A stretch of DNA of 64,000 nucleotides from positions 9,424,043 through 9,488,042 of the forward strand of contig CM055742.1 of NCBI GenBank assembly GCA_029465975.1, in the 5' to 3' direction. Below, in pieces: positions 47,049 to 59,545 of this stretch (within the stretch, counting starts at the first letter, position 1; every line of letters starts with the position of its first letter). Source of the stretch: Dallia pectoralis (taxonomy: Eukaryota; Chordata; Actinopteri; Esociformes; Umbridae). Both the position numbers and the translations under genes were made by a program. The notes beneath the pieces were generated by a model, which was not told where the DNA came from, ran no database searches, and was given only the letters and a program-made list of their open reading frames with translations.

Positions 47049-47175
47049 ATGAAAACCAATACAATTATGCAGCTGCGGGACAGTTTTGTTAAAGCTTTCA
47101 ATGTTCCGCTAGCTAAAAAAAAGCTGAAGTACCAGCCAAGCACTCTGAGGGCTCTCATAGACAAGACAGGAGCGA
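47049..47175 (+). other. Possible orphan coding exon, 41 codons then splice-donor-like GTAATT
   Basis: From ATG at 47049 the frame reads to an AG/GTAATT boundary at about 47173. It includes MQLRDSFVKAFNVPLAKKK and LKYQPSTLRALIDKTGAR. The base use at third positions and the charged, helical composition look like coding sequence more than the neighbouring DNA does. The frame is also open upstream to the Tc1 terminus, which ends in a TTTTTGCTCAG acceptor-like string. I do not recognise the protein and no partner exon was found. It may be a chance frame. Confidence 0.2.
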
Positions 47176-48029
47176 GGTAATTTCCCTCTTTTACCCATAA
47201 CTCCCTGTTTGTTTATGCTAGTGGAGTTTGTTTTTACAGTGTGTGCAGCGCAATCGTGTGAGCCTGTTTATGTATGCCATTCGTCTTTTCCGAGTCTTTT
47301 GGGGGTTCTCTTCTTGCTGGGAATAGGTTCCAGAAGAGACAGAAGTCATAGACTGGGAGTTTCACAGCAGGAGCTACAGTAAATATAAAACAAGGCAAAC
47401 AGTATATTTCGTGAGGGAACATCTTTCGGAGTACTTAAGTGTTGTGGAATCGATTTTTTTTACTGTAATCTCAAAAACTGTCTGTTGTGGGACACCCATG
47501 TCAAAATGCAAAAAGTATTACATCTTTCAAAACGTTATTATGAATAAGAGAACTGTTGTGCTTCTGGGAATGGCATGGTATTCCAGGGCCAACAAGTTTT
47601 GCCTCGCATTTCATTTTTGCCATGAAAATAACATTGCTGTGCGCGTATCGCCACAACCCTGTTGGAAAGGCTCCTTTTGTGAAACTAACATGGCGCATCA
47701 CGGTTTTCGCCCTCTCCCATAATTTATTGCCTTTTCTTCACGTCAAGGCCAGGTGTATGACTTGCCCGGGTCAGAAGACGAGGTGTGGAGAAATTAGGGT
47801 CAGTAAAGGTCAACGCACCTGCATCTGATGTTTCTAAAGCGGTCTTTCATTTCTGCTGTGGTGAAGGATGCTTCATTTTACCGCCTGCTTTTGTAGGGTC
47901 CTTTAACAAGAACGTTAGCGAGGTTAACTTGCGGCCCTCTTTAAAAAACACAGGTTGAAATAAGTAAATGAATGTAATACACTTCATACACTTTATACAA
48001 TATACAAAAATGTTACGAATGACAACACT
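47176..48029. other. Unique DNA, no gene seen
   Basis: No gene was recognised. A 103-codon plus-strand frame (47411-47722) has no known motif. Confidence 0.45.
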
Positions 48030-48236
48030 GTGGTTATTTCAAGGAACATTGTGGTTATTTACAGGGAACACAGTGGTTATTTACAGGGAACACAGTGGTT
48101 ATTTACAGGGAACACAGTGGTTATTTACAGGGAACACCGTGGTTATTTACAGGGAACACCGTGGTTATTTACAGGGAACACCGTGGTTATTTACAGGGAA
48201 CACTGTGGTTATTTACAGGGAACACAGTGGTTATTT
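48030..48236. repeat. Minisatellite, 22-bp unit, about 9 copies
   Basis: Units contain GTGGTTATTTACAGGGAAC followed by ACA, ACC or ACT. Three units make 66 bp, so the plus frames read a 22-residue repeat; these frames are not taken as a gene. Confidence 0.97.
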
Positions 48237-49164
48237 GTTGTTGTTTTTTAACCGAAAAATTCTGCTTCAGACCCATCTGTTGTACGAATACAATACAAGG
48301 TCCTCGGTTTGTTTGTCGATCCACTTCCTGACCATTAACTTTAAAAGGACTAACACATTTGAAGAACCTGGCATGGTGGTAGTGTGTCCAGCATCAATAC
48401 ACCACAGCCCAATCCATCACTAAGAAAGAATATCGGTGGTATAAAACAAAAAGAATAAACGGCGATTTTCTCGTCTATCCTAAACGTTGAATATCTTCGT
48501 GTCGTGTAAATCGGATACGGGGAGGCCAGATGTTTCGAAAGTTATGTGGTCTACCTTTGCGGTCGTAACGGATCTTATCCAAATGGAATGTAGCTCGATG
48601 TTTCGTTTAGCCAGTGTGTTATTGTGAGGGAGCAATGAGAAATTTCAAATAATGGCGTACATTTCTTCCCTGCTAGCACGAGCATGTCAATATATAATAT
48701 ATGTAATAGCCCACGGGGAACAAGAAACACATGTTCGTTCTACTCGCCGGTGCTAAATCACGGTTGGGTGAGGGCTTTTCTCTGCAACCCCTTTCCTTGT
48801 TGTAGAGAATTTTGAAACTCTTTTTTTCGCAGATTTTTTTTAATCACAAAATCTTTTTGTTTACTCTTTCGGTTTGCCTGTATTGTAATCATCCAGGATG
48901 CCTACAAGAACTCTGTTCACAACTGACTATTTCGACCTGGTATAGAGAACGAATTGAGGGAAATGTACTTAAGCTGCACTGTCTACTGAGAGACAGACTG
49001 GGATTCAGTCAACATACATGTTTATCACCAAAGGGGTACACATTAACAGATGATTGTGTGATTAAAAGGTACATAGAGTTCACCATGTACATTGAACATA
49101 TATCGGAACTGTGTCCGCGATATCACTTGAATGGGAATCCAGATAGGCGTGGATCCTTAGCGTG
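48237..49164. other. Unique DNA, no gene seen
   Basis: Nothing recognised. Confidence 0.45.
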
Positions 49165-49620
49165 AACCAGACAGTGTCTCCTGTATATCCCGTAGGCAGC
49201 GGGACACAGAGAGTCGTTCCCATGAAGTAAATCAAGTTGATTGCGGCTTGTGCCGTATAGTCTCAGTCCTCTTTAGATGCTGCCCGGTGTATCTGGATAT
49301 TGGCCGGAACTGAAAGACACTTTCGAGCCACCGCTTCCTAAACGCTCCATATGGATGATTGGTGAGTGTGCTGGCTGTGGTAGAACCGGGACATTCCTCC
49401 CTGAATGATGTACCTTGAAAACTGAGCCAAGCATTGTCATGCTTAAACATGAGTGGCACAGAAATGGGCTTCGGGGTCTCGTCACGGTGTCTTTTCCCAT
49501 TGATATTGGCACCGCTAAAATGCTACTGTGATATTTGTCGGTAGCTTATGCTAGCCAATGCCACCAACATACTGCAGCGGGTTTGCTATGACATTAGCAC
49601 ATCTGCTATTTGCCCAGTAT
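49165..49620 (-). mobile_element. Tc1-like transposase fragment, family D
   Basis: The minus strand carries MFKHDNA, matching the FQHDNA block of the family D transposase. A PVLPQPAHSP-like block and FQFRPISRYTGQHL follow in shifted frames. TCTCGTCACGGTGTC and GTCGGTAGCTTATGC on the plus strand match the same family further along. Frameshifts are present and no inverted repeats were found. Confidence 0.7.
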
Positions 49621-50094
49621 ATCTGTTGCTTGTTACATAGCTGCGATATTACCTAGACGACCAGTCCGCGTATGACTGGTTGTCACTGCTACAGCACCTA
49701 TCTGCTACTCTGGTGCCACATGACTCAACCAGTGCAAACAGATCAATGGATTCCCTTTCGTGCCAAAAAGTAGTGACCTTTAATTGCCGCTCATCAAATG
49801 CAGACAGATTTTCAAGTCTTCCACTGCAATTTCAGTCTTGCCGTTAGAATTTCTTCTTTAAGCTATCACACAAGAATGAATGACATTTTGAACACCACTA
49901 CACGTTATTACACGTTCTTGAAAACTATTTGTTTGTATTTCTTAAAGTTATTCATTATGCTTTCATGCAAGCTATCCCTTCATGCCCAAACAAATGGCTA
50001 CAATAAAATACTAATTTGGGTATTTTATAGACGAGCCTTGGTTTGTCTCTCCTCGGATCACTGTTAGTAAGGTGCTCACCACTGCTGACAGGAG
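49621..50094. other. Unique or unclassified DNA, no gene seen
   Basis: Nothing recognised between the two Tc1 fragments. Confidence 0.4.
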
Positions 50095-50325
50095 ACCTCC
50101 ACGACCTTGTCGTTTCATAGGTGTTCTGACCCGGTCGTCTAGCTATTACAATATGACCAATGGTCAAAGTTGTTTAAGTCTTTACTCCTGCCCATTTCTC
50201 CTTCATCCAACACGTTGACTACAGTACTAATATATCGAATACCATCTTATCTACCCAGACCTTGACATGTGCCATTAGGAGATGATGAACGTAATTCACT
50301 TCACCTGTCAGTGGCCATGATGATT
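50095..50325 (-). mobile_element. Tc1-like 5' fragment, family B
   Basis: GACCCGGTCGTCTAGCTATTAC, AAGTCTTTACTCCTGCCC, ATTTCTCCTTCATCCAACAC and TTCACTTCACCTGTCAGTGGCC match, in order, the N-terminal and 5' terminal region of family B read on the minus strand. It is decayed and has no open frame. Confidence 0.75.
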
Positions 50326-52439
50326 TGACACATCAATGTACATTTCTAAGGAAGTCGTGCGTTATTGATGCAGACAGACAGAGGCTGGATTCGCAGCTGT
50401 GCTACACCAGAGACAGCAGCTTATATTACTCGACCAACCTAGGCAGTTCGCTGGATACAATTACCGCGAAATAAATGTCAGTCAACCTCGTTGTTTGTTA
50501 AAACTTTTCCTCTCTCCCTTCTCGACGTTTACAATCACAGCCTCGTCATTCCGTCATAATCTGTCACTATTCCATTTATCTTTTATACAGTATAGTCAGT
50601 GGAATTGTTGATCTAGTTGATTTTTGTAATTCTGTAAACCTTCAAGTAAAAAAAGGTTCTCTCAACGTTGTCATTAAAATAACTCCAGATACCTCGAGAG
50701 ACCGTTATATGACGGGTGGCTTTATTCCTTGTTGTTAACCAAGAGTTTTCCTCAGCCTCTAGGAAACCTTTCGAGCGATGTCCAATATAAACGTGTTAAT
50801 AACTGAATAAATATTCTACATTCCATAATTCATAGCCAATAGCCAATTCTCTGCAAAGCTTCTTTACTCAGTAGTTGGTGTGAAGTGATTTTCAAACGGG
50901 TATGGATTACAGAAACCTAAAAATAATTCTCAGCGTAGGTTTAATTGACTGTGGAACGGATCTTGAATTGTCTGGCGTTGGTTGTTGTCCCAAAAACTTC
51001 TCCTAATGTCTGAGAGTCCATTCAACACGCACATATTTTAGTTGTCATTTATGACTCTCTAAAATGTAACTACTTTCATTAAGAACAATTGTAGTAAGGA
51101 AATTGTCTCTGGGAATAAAAATAAAATGTGTTGACAACCCAGCATATTACCAGGGAAAGCAATGGGGATATTCCAGTTGAAATGGATTTAAGTTCCATTA
51201 TTCTATATGTGTTTTATGTTCAGTTTTTATTATATTGTCGCATAACTATTTACCTTAAATGTTCGTATTTCATCTTATTCTCTATTTTAGGGCAATTTGG
51301 CGTATCAGAAACAAAAGGGTGAAATACATAGATGAATATACATACATTTTTCTGTTATAGTTATAGAACACTTTATGGCAAACTAGCTGATAGCACATTT
51401 CAGTCTGAAGACAGCATGCTTTAGAATGGTTCGATAACAGAAAGATCCGAGAGACATTAGAGACAATAATCAAATGCTAAAATTTGAGCTATGATTTTCT
51501 CGTTTAATTGATTCTTAATTAATCAATTACCTCGTTATTCACTGAGTCACTCTCTGCAGATTCATTGCCCTCCGCGAACGATTCCTATGCTGCATATGTC
51601 GTAGACGGAAAGACACATACGTGCTGATGCGAGTTATTCCTTTCAGAAGTGAATCAGTGTGTGAAAAGGCAGCGAGCTGTTTGTTCCCGCTGCTAATAAG
51701 GTTCCACGGACCAACAGAACATTTAGCTGACGGTGGAAAACAAAACACATTATTTTCAGAGTATTTCCTGGGGCTGCCGATCGAGCCACAGAGAGACTTG
51801 TGCGTCTCGCCAGACACACAGCAACTACCCATAACACTGACAATCAACACTGCCTTAAAGGGAGCTCTTGCCACCTGAGGAAAACCAATTTTAATGTTTG
51901 GTTCTGGAGGGAGACTTGGGTATCTCATCAAACCCCATAGGATTTCATGTGAAACGAAAGGTTCTGCCAAGTATCAACATAGGTTTGTGCTACAGAGACA
52001 GCTGAGGAGATCAACACATGCGGTCTGTCGTCATGTCTCTATGTTGTAGTGTTGCTCTTATCTAGTTGTATATTAATTTCACACTGAATTGTACATGACA
52101 TGGGTCTGTATAGCTCACTTTGCTTCTTCATCAACGTCTTTCAATAACCTGTATGCCTAGAACTGATTATATGGCAAATCATTATGTGACGTCGTTTTTT
52201 TAGCCCTGGATGTGGCTTAAAGCCAACGAAAGACTGAGAGCATCTCTCAACCCCATAGTTCACCATAGTTCACCATTGTACACCCTTCCCTTTGATTGGC
52301 TGTTCATCAGCTGAATTTCAGTTAAAATGTTCAAGTGCATGAGAAATAAAACATATATTTATGTGGTTCGACCCGAGTTTTGCCTCCCACTTTTATCGCA
52401 ACACCGCCAAATTGGAATGGTACGAGAAGCTGCCATGAT
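50326..52439. other. Unique AT-rich DNA, no gene seen
   Basis: Open frames up to 143 codons (minus, 51539-51970) have no recognisable motif. A CACCATAGTTCACCATAGTT direct repeat lies near 52254. Confidence 0.45.
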
Positions 52440-52540
52440 GAGTAATTTTGTCCCGCTCCAGTTCAGAAAAACAGCTTTTTCACAAGAGATCGATCAACCT
52501 TTTGTTTACTGGTCAGACGCCTTAACCGCTAGGCTACATT
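52440..52540 (-). mobile_element. tRNA-derived SINE remnant, HpaI-like
   Basis: On the minus strand, GTAGCCTAGCGGTTAAGGCG contains an A box one base off TRGCNNAGYNGG (plus 52525-52536), followed by GTCTGACCAGTAAACAAAAG and a degenerate B box GATCGATCT (plus 52488-52496). The order and wording match the tRNA-like head of HpaI-type SINEs. The body is too decayed to place. Confidence 0.6.
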
Positions 52541-52687
52541 TGAACCATTGTATTGTAAATGAGCAGGCAGTCTTCCTATAGTGTGTCATGTTTTTGAAGA
52601 GAAATTGGGAGGACCCTTCCTCATGTCTAGTGTACACCGCAAAAACAAACAGCAAAAACATTGCAATAGAGGTAACACACTTTGTTT

Positions 52688-52755
52688 CTTCCTTCTCTCT
52701 ACTGCTCTTCCATCCCTCTGCCCTCTCTCGTTCTCTCTCTCCCTCTCTCCCCCCA
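52688..52755. repeat. CT-rich polypyrimidine tract
   Basis: CT-rich run ending in CTCTCTCCCCCC. Confidence 0.85.
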
Positions 52756-53929
52756 GAGATAATTCAGCTTTAATCTGAGTTTTGCAGGTGTGCTGTGAAC
52801 AAAGGGAGCAAGGCGATGCAGTGCCATGAAGATTTACTCGCAGCAGTCAACTCTTATCAGCTCCACAGCAAAAAAAAAAAACCACACCCCGGCCAAGAGA
52901 AGAACATAAATGTGGCCAGATATATCGAGTGGTCGCGATAAGGACCGTCACAATATTCTGTTCACTCTGGGAACGGGGGATGAACATGAGCAGAATCGGT
53001 CGATGATAATGGTCGTATGATTACTGCTGTTACATAGGTTTGGATAAGAATAAAGTTTGGAGACAAGCTTTTCGGGCAAAGAAGCTTCTCAAATATTCTG
53101 CAAGGACACGTGAAGAAAGCGTAGCGTGCACACACAGACACCAAAACATTTCCTACCAATGCCTCCTAACATTTCTTTACACAAAGTACAATTTTCCCTC
53201 CTGCCCTAAGGTTAACTAGAATTTGGCGCCGTGTTGCTGCTGGCCTGGAACACAAGTGCAGCTCTGGACTACGGAGTTTCACTTGTGTGGACCTGGGGGT
53301 CAAAAGGTCACTGATGCAGACTCTCCTCTCTGCCTTTCTTCGTCTCTTTGTTGTATCAACCACACAGACTATTGAGAATGAAGTGCAGGCTTAGTTAAGC
53401 AGTTTCAAACTGTCAACTCAACAGGATGCTACTATCTTATAATAGACCTCCGGGTATTTTACCTGTGAGGCAATGTATCCTTACGAAGTTCCTTGGGCAT
53501 TCAGACGCAAAGAATCATTTGAAAAACGTTACGCACTCGCCAAGATGCTTCAAAGTTGGGAGCATTTGGTGTCTTACGTCTGGTGTGATGACAAAAACGG
53601 GTTCCAATCAAAGTTAACTTGTCTTTGTGTGGAGTCCAGGCACTGTCGTTCATGTCTTGATGAGAGCTTTCTTCTGGCAAGACGTCCAAGTAGTCAGATC
53701 CCATGGAGGTGGCATTTAATTAGACGTTTGGAGTCTTTCTCCAACTGTGATGCTTAGAAAATGCATTACCTCTCTGATCATCCTCCATGCTTTTTGTGGC
53801 ACCCTCATCCCAGCTCCTCAATCACAGCTCCGCCTGGTTAAAAACGTCTTAATTGTTGCCCTGATTGAGGAGATGAGTATGGGGCTTGCTGCTGCGTGAA
53901 ATTGGACGGCCCGTAGTCCAGACCACTGG
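52756..53929. other. Unique DNA, no gene seen
   Basis: A poly-A run lies at 52870-52881. No exon was recognised. Confidence 0.45.
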
Positions 53930-54010
53930 TTCGTTAAATAGGTGTTCCTCAGGGTACAGAACCTAGGCCAACCATATTCTCTATGTACATCAACAATGAC
54001 CAACATGGTT
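53930..54010 (+). mobile_element. Short LINE reverse-transcriptase remnant
   Basis: One frame reads IGVPQGTEPRPTIFSMYINND, recalling the GVPQGSVLGPLLFxIYIND block of L2-like reverse transcriptases. Only about 25 residues remain. Confidence 0.5.
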
Positions 54011-55722
54011 TAGCAGAAAATTGTTATTTTTAGATTCAAAACGTTTGTTTGTGTTTTTCGAAGATTGTAATTGCCAAGTTAACGTGAGACTTTTTCGATT
54101 CACCGTGGACAGGATCATACGTTTAACGTGCACACGTGTATAACACACAGTACATTCTCCTGAATCTTTTTTGCTAATCTTTACCGCAGTGCTAATAATG
54201 GTGGAGAGTTTTCCCATCGGTGAAAAAGAAATAGAAAGTTCAAGTGAAACATGGCAGGTGGTTGTCACGTGCAGACCCCGTCAGAGCAGCTGCTTGCAGC
54301 TTACTTTAGCTTCACACAGAACCTGTTCATAACATGTGCCTTTCTTAGAGATTTTGTTTGCCGCAATGTTATTTTACCACCAGTCCCCATCTGCCTGTTT
54401 CTGCAAAGGGGACGACTTAAAGACAAACAGACTGCTTGTTTCAATTTGAGCTTCACTGGATTTGCATTAAAGGAAGATGGAACACAATAGAAAGAAACAT
54501 GCGAATGCCTGTTTTTTCTGCACAACCAACAGTAAATCATACCACTACTGTTGAAAACATTGCTATACTGGGAAAGTGTTGAACTTGAAAAGCATTCGTC
54601 CTTTCACTCGTGTAGATCTGGTGGCCCACGTAAGAGATATACCTGCTTTTGTGCAGGCGTGTCATTTCAGAATTATTAATCATCACAACTATATTAATAC
54701 CGTCTATAGCCATCTGTCAGCTGCCAACCAAATCAAGGATAGAGATTACGATCAAAAGGGAATTTGGAATGCAGACATTCTCTTCAAATACTCCCTGTCA
54801 GCAAAACAGAGCTAGTGTTCTCTAACACACACATCCTCGAGCATGTGTCAAACTTAATCACTCGAGTAAAACAAGTCCACTCACGGTTTTGCATAATCAT
54901 TATACTGTTTGAAACGGCTACCCCACCTTCTGGCACTAAGATGACAGATGTGACGCAGTCTTTTTGTGTCTTTAATTTAGTCCACGTCCGCATTAATGTT
55001 TATTGGTCAATAACGGATTTCGTTCGCTACGTCTAACCGTGTCGTTAGATAGCAAAAACATAGCAGTGTTTGCACACGTAGCAATTTTAAACGCAAAAGA
55101 AATTGACCTTTTGTGTTTTTACACACATTTAAATTGCAGTTAATCCACTCTGCCCGCCTTCTAGGATCTTGAGACAAATCTGTTCCTCATGAGAGGGGGA
55201 TCAACTAGGTACCGAAGTGCATGACTTTACGCCTGTGGATCAGCGATGTGACCATACATTTTCAGTAGCATTTTGAAAATGTAAAATCTCCATGGCAGAA
55301 AGAATAGTTCATAAACTTTTCAGCCAAAAACGACCAGAGCGGTTTGAGATATCGCTTGTGACGACCATCGGTACATGGCAGCAGCCATTTTATATTCCCG
55401 CCCCGATCGCAGGGGCTGAAAGACCTTCGTCTAAGTGCCGCCGAAGCTTGGCCGAGTTGGCAAGATGCACAATATGCCCTTGAAAACATTGCTCAAGACG
55501 CACTCACCCACTCACCCAAATCCACTTATTTCCAAATCAACCTTCCCAAGTTACATTCCGAGTCAGTCACTTTAGGTAAGAGCACATCACTCCAGAGTAG
55601 TACAGGAGGCGAACGCCGGTAGGTAAACCGGAGGGGGCTTTACGCAACGTTCAATTGAAACATCCTGTCCACAGAGGAAGTCGATCGGGTCCTCGCTGCG
55701 TCTTCGATGCACAGGATCGGGA
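54011..55722. other. Unique DNA, no gene seen
   Basis: Open frames up to 92 codons without known motifs. Confidence 0.45.
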
Positions 55723-55730
55723 TATAAAAG
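55723..55730 (+). promoter_or_regulatory. TATA-box-like octamer in a GC-rich setting
   Basis: TATAAAAG is preceded by CACAGGATCGGGA and followed by GAGCAGCCGGGCCCCCGCC, a classical core-promoter arrangement. An AATAAA occurs about 60 bp downstream (near 55791). No convincing open frame follows, so a gene is not claimed. Confidence 0.3.
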
Positions 55731-56990
55731 AGCAGCCGGGCCCCCGCCGGTGTCGCCCCACGTCTGCCTGTCTAAATCTTAAAAACGTTCAAATAAATGT
55801 GATACACAGAATGAGCCGGAACAGATGAAGTCTGACCCTCATTGTTGTGGCGTTTGCCTGTCTGACACTCTGCCACTTTAAAATCAAATTGTAGAAAGAA
55901 ACATCCAAATAGCCACATGCGTTGACATTTTAATGGACTTCTAATTTAATGTGGTGGAGTTTTACGGAAGGCGTTACATAAGAAAATACATAAAAACTTT
56001 AGAAAGTAGGAGTAAGTCTTTTTGGCAGCGGTATTACGCTGGAACACTGGAACATACAAAATCCCATAGCAAGTACATCAGCGGGAATAACTAGTGAACT
56101 GGGGTTTTTAAGCTTTTCAGGAACTTCAACAGCTCTTCTCTGCAAGCCATCTGGAGATTGACAAATTTATATGAGACTTAGAACAGAATGAGAATTTTTT
56201 GAGTTACAGTAAACTGAAAGACAGAGCTTTAAAAAAAATGATTCTAAGGGCACAATAATGCCACCATTGAAATTGTGACAATTCTTTAGTCAGAGTAACA
56301 AATTACTTGGAGACATTTGAATGACAGTGATTTATGGCTGAATGTCTTAATGTAGATAGCTTAGACATGGCTGACATACAGTGCTGTTAATGTGCGATGA
56401 TGGAAAACGCAGTGCTTCTTCTATATGCCAAGTTAATTTATGTGCAGAAAATACGGTAAAGTGTATATAATGAAAGTGACATATTCAATGTATGGTTCGC
56501 TCCTTATGGCACACATTTCTTGTGCTGAGTGAATTACTTGCCATTTCAGAATAAATGAATAAATTGTAGAATAAATAAAAAAATACATTATGAAGGACAT
56601 ACCGTTTGAATTAAATGAAATTTATTTACTTTAAAAGGTGCACATCACAGGGCAATTTCACCTGTTTTTGGACATAATAACATTGTTTTTTTTAGGGGAA
56701 GCCCAGACTGCTGAACCCCATGCATGGAGTGTCATGGTGGGGATGTTTGGTGATGAAAACGTGGAGAGGAGCACATCAGACAGTTCTCAGTGTTACTAGC
56801 TGCTGGGCTAACATTAGTTAGACAGGTGTGCTGTGTAGCTATTGTATAGGGGTTTAGAATAGTCATAATACAGTTTATCAATCATTGTGAAATGTAATTG
56901 GTTAGCCTCGAGCGTTTTTCCGCTCAAAATGAAGGCAATGGCAAAAGGAGAAACTGCTCATTATGTACACAATGACCTATATTTTACAAT
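55731..56990. other. Unique AT-rich DNA, no gene seen
   Basis: Nothing recognised. Confidence 0.45.
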
Positions 56991-57443
56991 GTAATATATG
57001 TACAGTAATATATATATAGTAATATATATATATATGTGTACAGTAATATATATATATATATATATATATATAGTAATATATATATATATGTGTACAGTAA
57101 TATATATATATATATATATATATACAGTAATATATATATATAGTAATATATATATATACAGTAATATATATATATAGTAATATATATATATATATATAGT
57201 AATATATATATATATAGTAATATATATATATATATAGTAATATATATAGTAATATATATATATATATAGTAATATATATATATATATAGTAATATATATA
57301 TATATATAGTAATATATATATATAGTAATATAGTAATATATATATATATATAGTAATATATATATAGTAATATATATATAGTAATATATATATAGTAATA
57401 TATATATAGTAATATATATATAGTAATATATATATATATATAG
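56991..57443. repeat. AT-rich compound microsatellite, AGTA(AT)n
   Basis: About 450 bp of GTAATATATA-type units, with variants carrying TGTGTACAGTAA. All three minus-strand frames stay open for 160-200 codons and read almost only Ile, Tyr and Thr; they are a composition effect. The sequence is strongly self-complementary. Confidence 0.97.
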
Positions 57444-57665
57444 GTGCAGGAACAAAACAAAAGATTAAACAGGACAGACAACCGTTACACATGGATGAAC
57501 CAGTACAACGACCGACAAGAAACATCGGGGAAAATAAAATAGTGTCAGTGATTAGGAAAACAGGTGCGGGCAATAATTAAAGAAAACAGGTGTTTCTGAT
57601 GAAATAAGGGAGAGAGGGCGTTGGATTCACTGGCACCGCAGGCGGCCGTGACGGAACGTGACACG
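57444..57665 (-). repeat. Unclassified retroelement-like dispersed repeat
   Basis: A purine-rich plus strand (AACAGGACAGAC, GAAAACAGGTG twice) ends at ACGGAACGTGACAC. Read on the minus strand it starts GTGTCACGTTCCGTCAC, as in some fish retroelement ends, and runs into the AT array. No LTR pair or target duplication was found. Confidence 0.35.
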
Positions 57666-59545
57666 TTGGCCTAATAGTCATTCGATGACCAGCTACTACA
57701 GGAACGGCGTGAATCTGGCACACTGCTATTTCAGCGAGAAAAAAAACTGGGTGCTTTGGGAACAATGTCCAGCTGAAAGACTTTTGACCTTTGGCAGAGA
57801 CAAATCCTTTTTGAATTGGGTTTGACGTATAGCACGAAAATCCCTTAAATAAATAAATCCACATGTTCGAGGCACCCAGTGTGCAGAAACCGTGAAACAT
57901 CACTGAATCTCCTGAATTTTTGTCAACGGGGAAAGTGGTACTTTCTTTGAAGGCATAATTTTGTTTTCTGTAAACATAGATATGGTGTACTTTACTCAAA
58001 ACCTCTTTCGACGGGATATTCGTCCTAGAAGCATTGTGGCATGTCCATGGTGTGTTTCACAAATTACAGTCAGGGCTTTCTTACATCTGCAGGTCTCATA
58101 CAACGCACTTTCCCTGAGTGGGCGAAGGACGGTTTGAGTTGAAATTTTCTTACCGTGTGTCTGAAGGTCAGCTTTATTCTGTGTGTCAGTTGATTGAGCT
58201 GCTTTCTCAAGCATTCAAACAACCCTTCACCGCAGTCTACTATTAAGTTCTCTTAGGCTGCCACGTCGAGGGAGATTTGCTATATTGGCAGACGGCAACA
58301 TCAAGGTCTCTGGAAGGGAACGTGTAGTCTTCACATGCTCCCTAAACGTTATCCAATTGATTGGCATGCCATGGCAAACGCCCTTTTATGCCAGTTTTTG
58401 CATACATGCCTTCTTTGATAATGCCTGGCTTGGATTAAATAATAATATCAACCTAGCATAATATCCACCTATGTACTGTACATGTCTGAACAATGATGAA
58501 TGCCCAAAAAAAAAAATCAGGTATTGTCTAACAAAGCGGCGCAATCTGCGTCTACACTGCAATTTCGAGTCCCGACGTTTTATCAGTGACATGTGACAAC
58601 GGATGCCATCCGAGCAAATTGGTACAAGCAAGGTGCTGTCTCCGGTTTCCCAGTGAGATTGAGAAATCCGAGGTTTTGATGGGAAAGTCACGAACTGCCA
58701 CCATTGAGGTTGAACCGGCGAACTTCATTGACAATGTGAAAATGTCACTGGCCCGGGGCAAACCATTCTACAGAAGGAGGTGGTCTGTTCCAAAAGAGCC
58801 TAGAACCCTGACTTATAACAACCCCGGGAAATGAATAGGAGCACTGCACACAACCGCTCCCTCACATACTCAAACACACAGACACGTACGCCGCAGTCAA
58901 ATGTTAAATGTTCTGCAGCGCCTTTGAAACACGTTCAACTATTTTTAACACATCCACGCCACATTTTTTTTCTTCACACCCTGTACAGCATTTTGCTCTA
59001 TTTCCAACAGATGTCATAATGCATGCTTCCACGGACAGCTTATTAAATGGCCTTGAGAACCATGAAAAAAATACGTAGAAAACGTCCCTCATTTAAATGG
59101 GAATTGTGATGAAATTTTGTACTATGTCTGCCCGTGGTGGAATAGCAAATCGTGAGCGCTAAAACATTGTGACCTTCGTGTGCATATGTTTAATTGAAAT
59201 CAGGTAATGACATGCAATGGCATAAACTTAGTAATGTCCCCTATAATTGGTTCCTTGAGGCAATTCATGAAACACTCTTGGCCTTTTTTTTTTTTTTAAA
59301 TCAAGGAAAGTCACATGCTCAAGCACAGCGATGACATTTGCAGACACCGAAGGCCAAATGCAATAAGTTCGAATTAAAGATTTAAGTTTGAAAGCAGCTA
59401 ATTCTTGTGATTGTGTGCCGCAAATAGATACACGCATATCTGCAAGACGCGCAAGATGTCCAAGTGCAGGCTCACTACTATATCACTACTGAAGTGGATT
59501 GAAAAAGTATAATGTTATTTGCCCAAACTCTGTACAACACACATA
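57666..59545. other. Unique DNA, no gene seen
   Basis: Open frames up to 101 codons lack recognisable motifs. T- and A-runs lie at 59287 and 58507. Confidence 0.45.

Noticed and set aside
47968..48423. Plus-strand frame of 151 codons with a 22-residue repeat
   Set aside because: It follows from the 22-bp minisatellite; overlapping frames are open equally.
51539..51970. 143-codon minus-strand frame as a gene
   Set aside because: No motif, no splice or promoter context, and an overlapping 85-codon plus-strand frame of similar quality.
56961..57573. Minus-strand frames of 164-198 codons made of Ile, Tyr and Thr
   Set aside because: They are translations of the AT microsatellite and have no protein-like composition.
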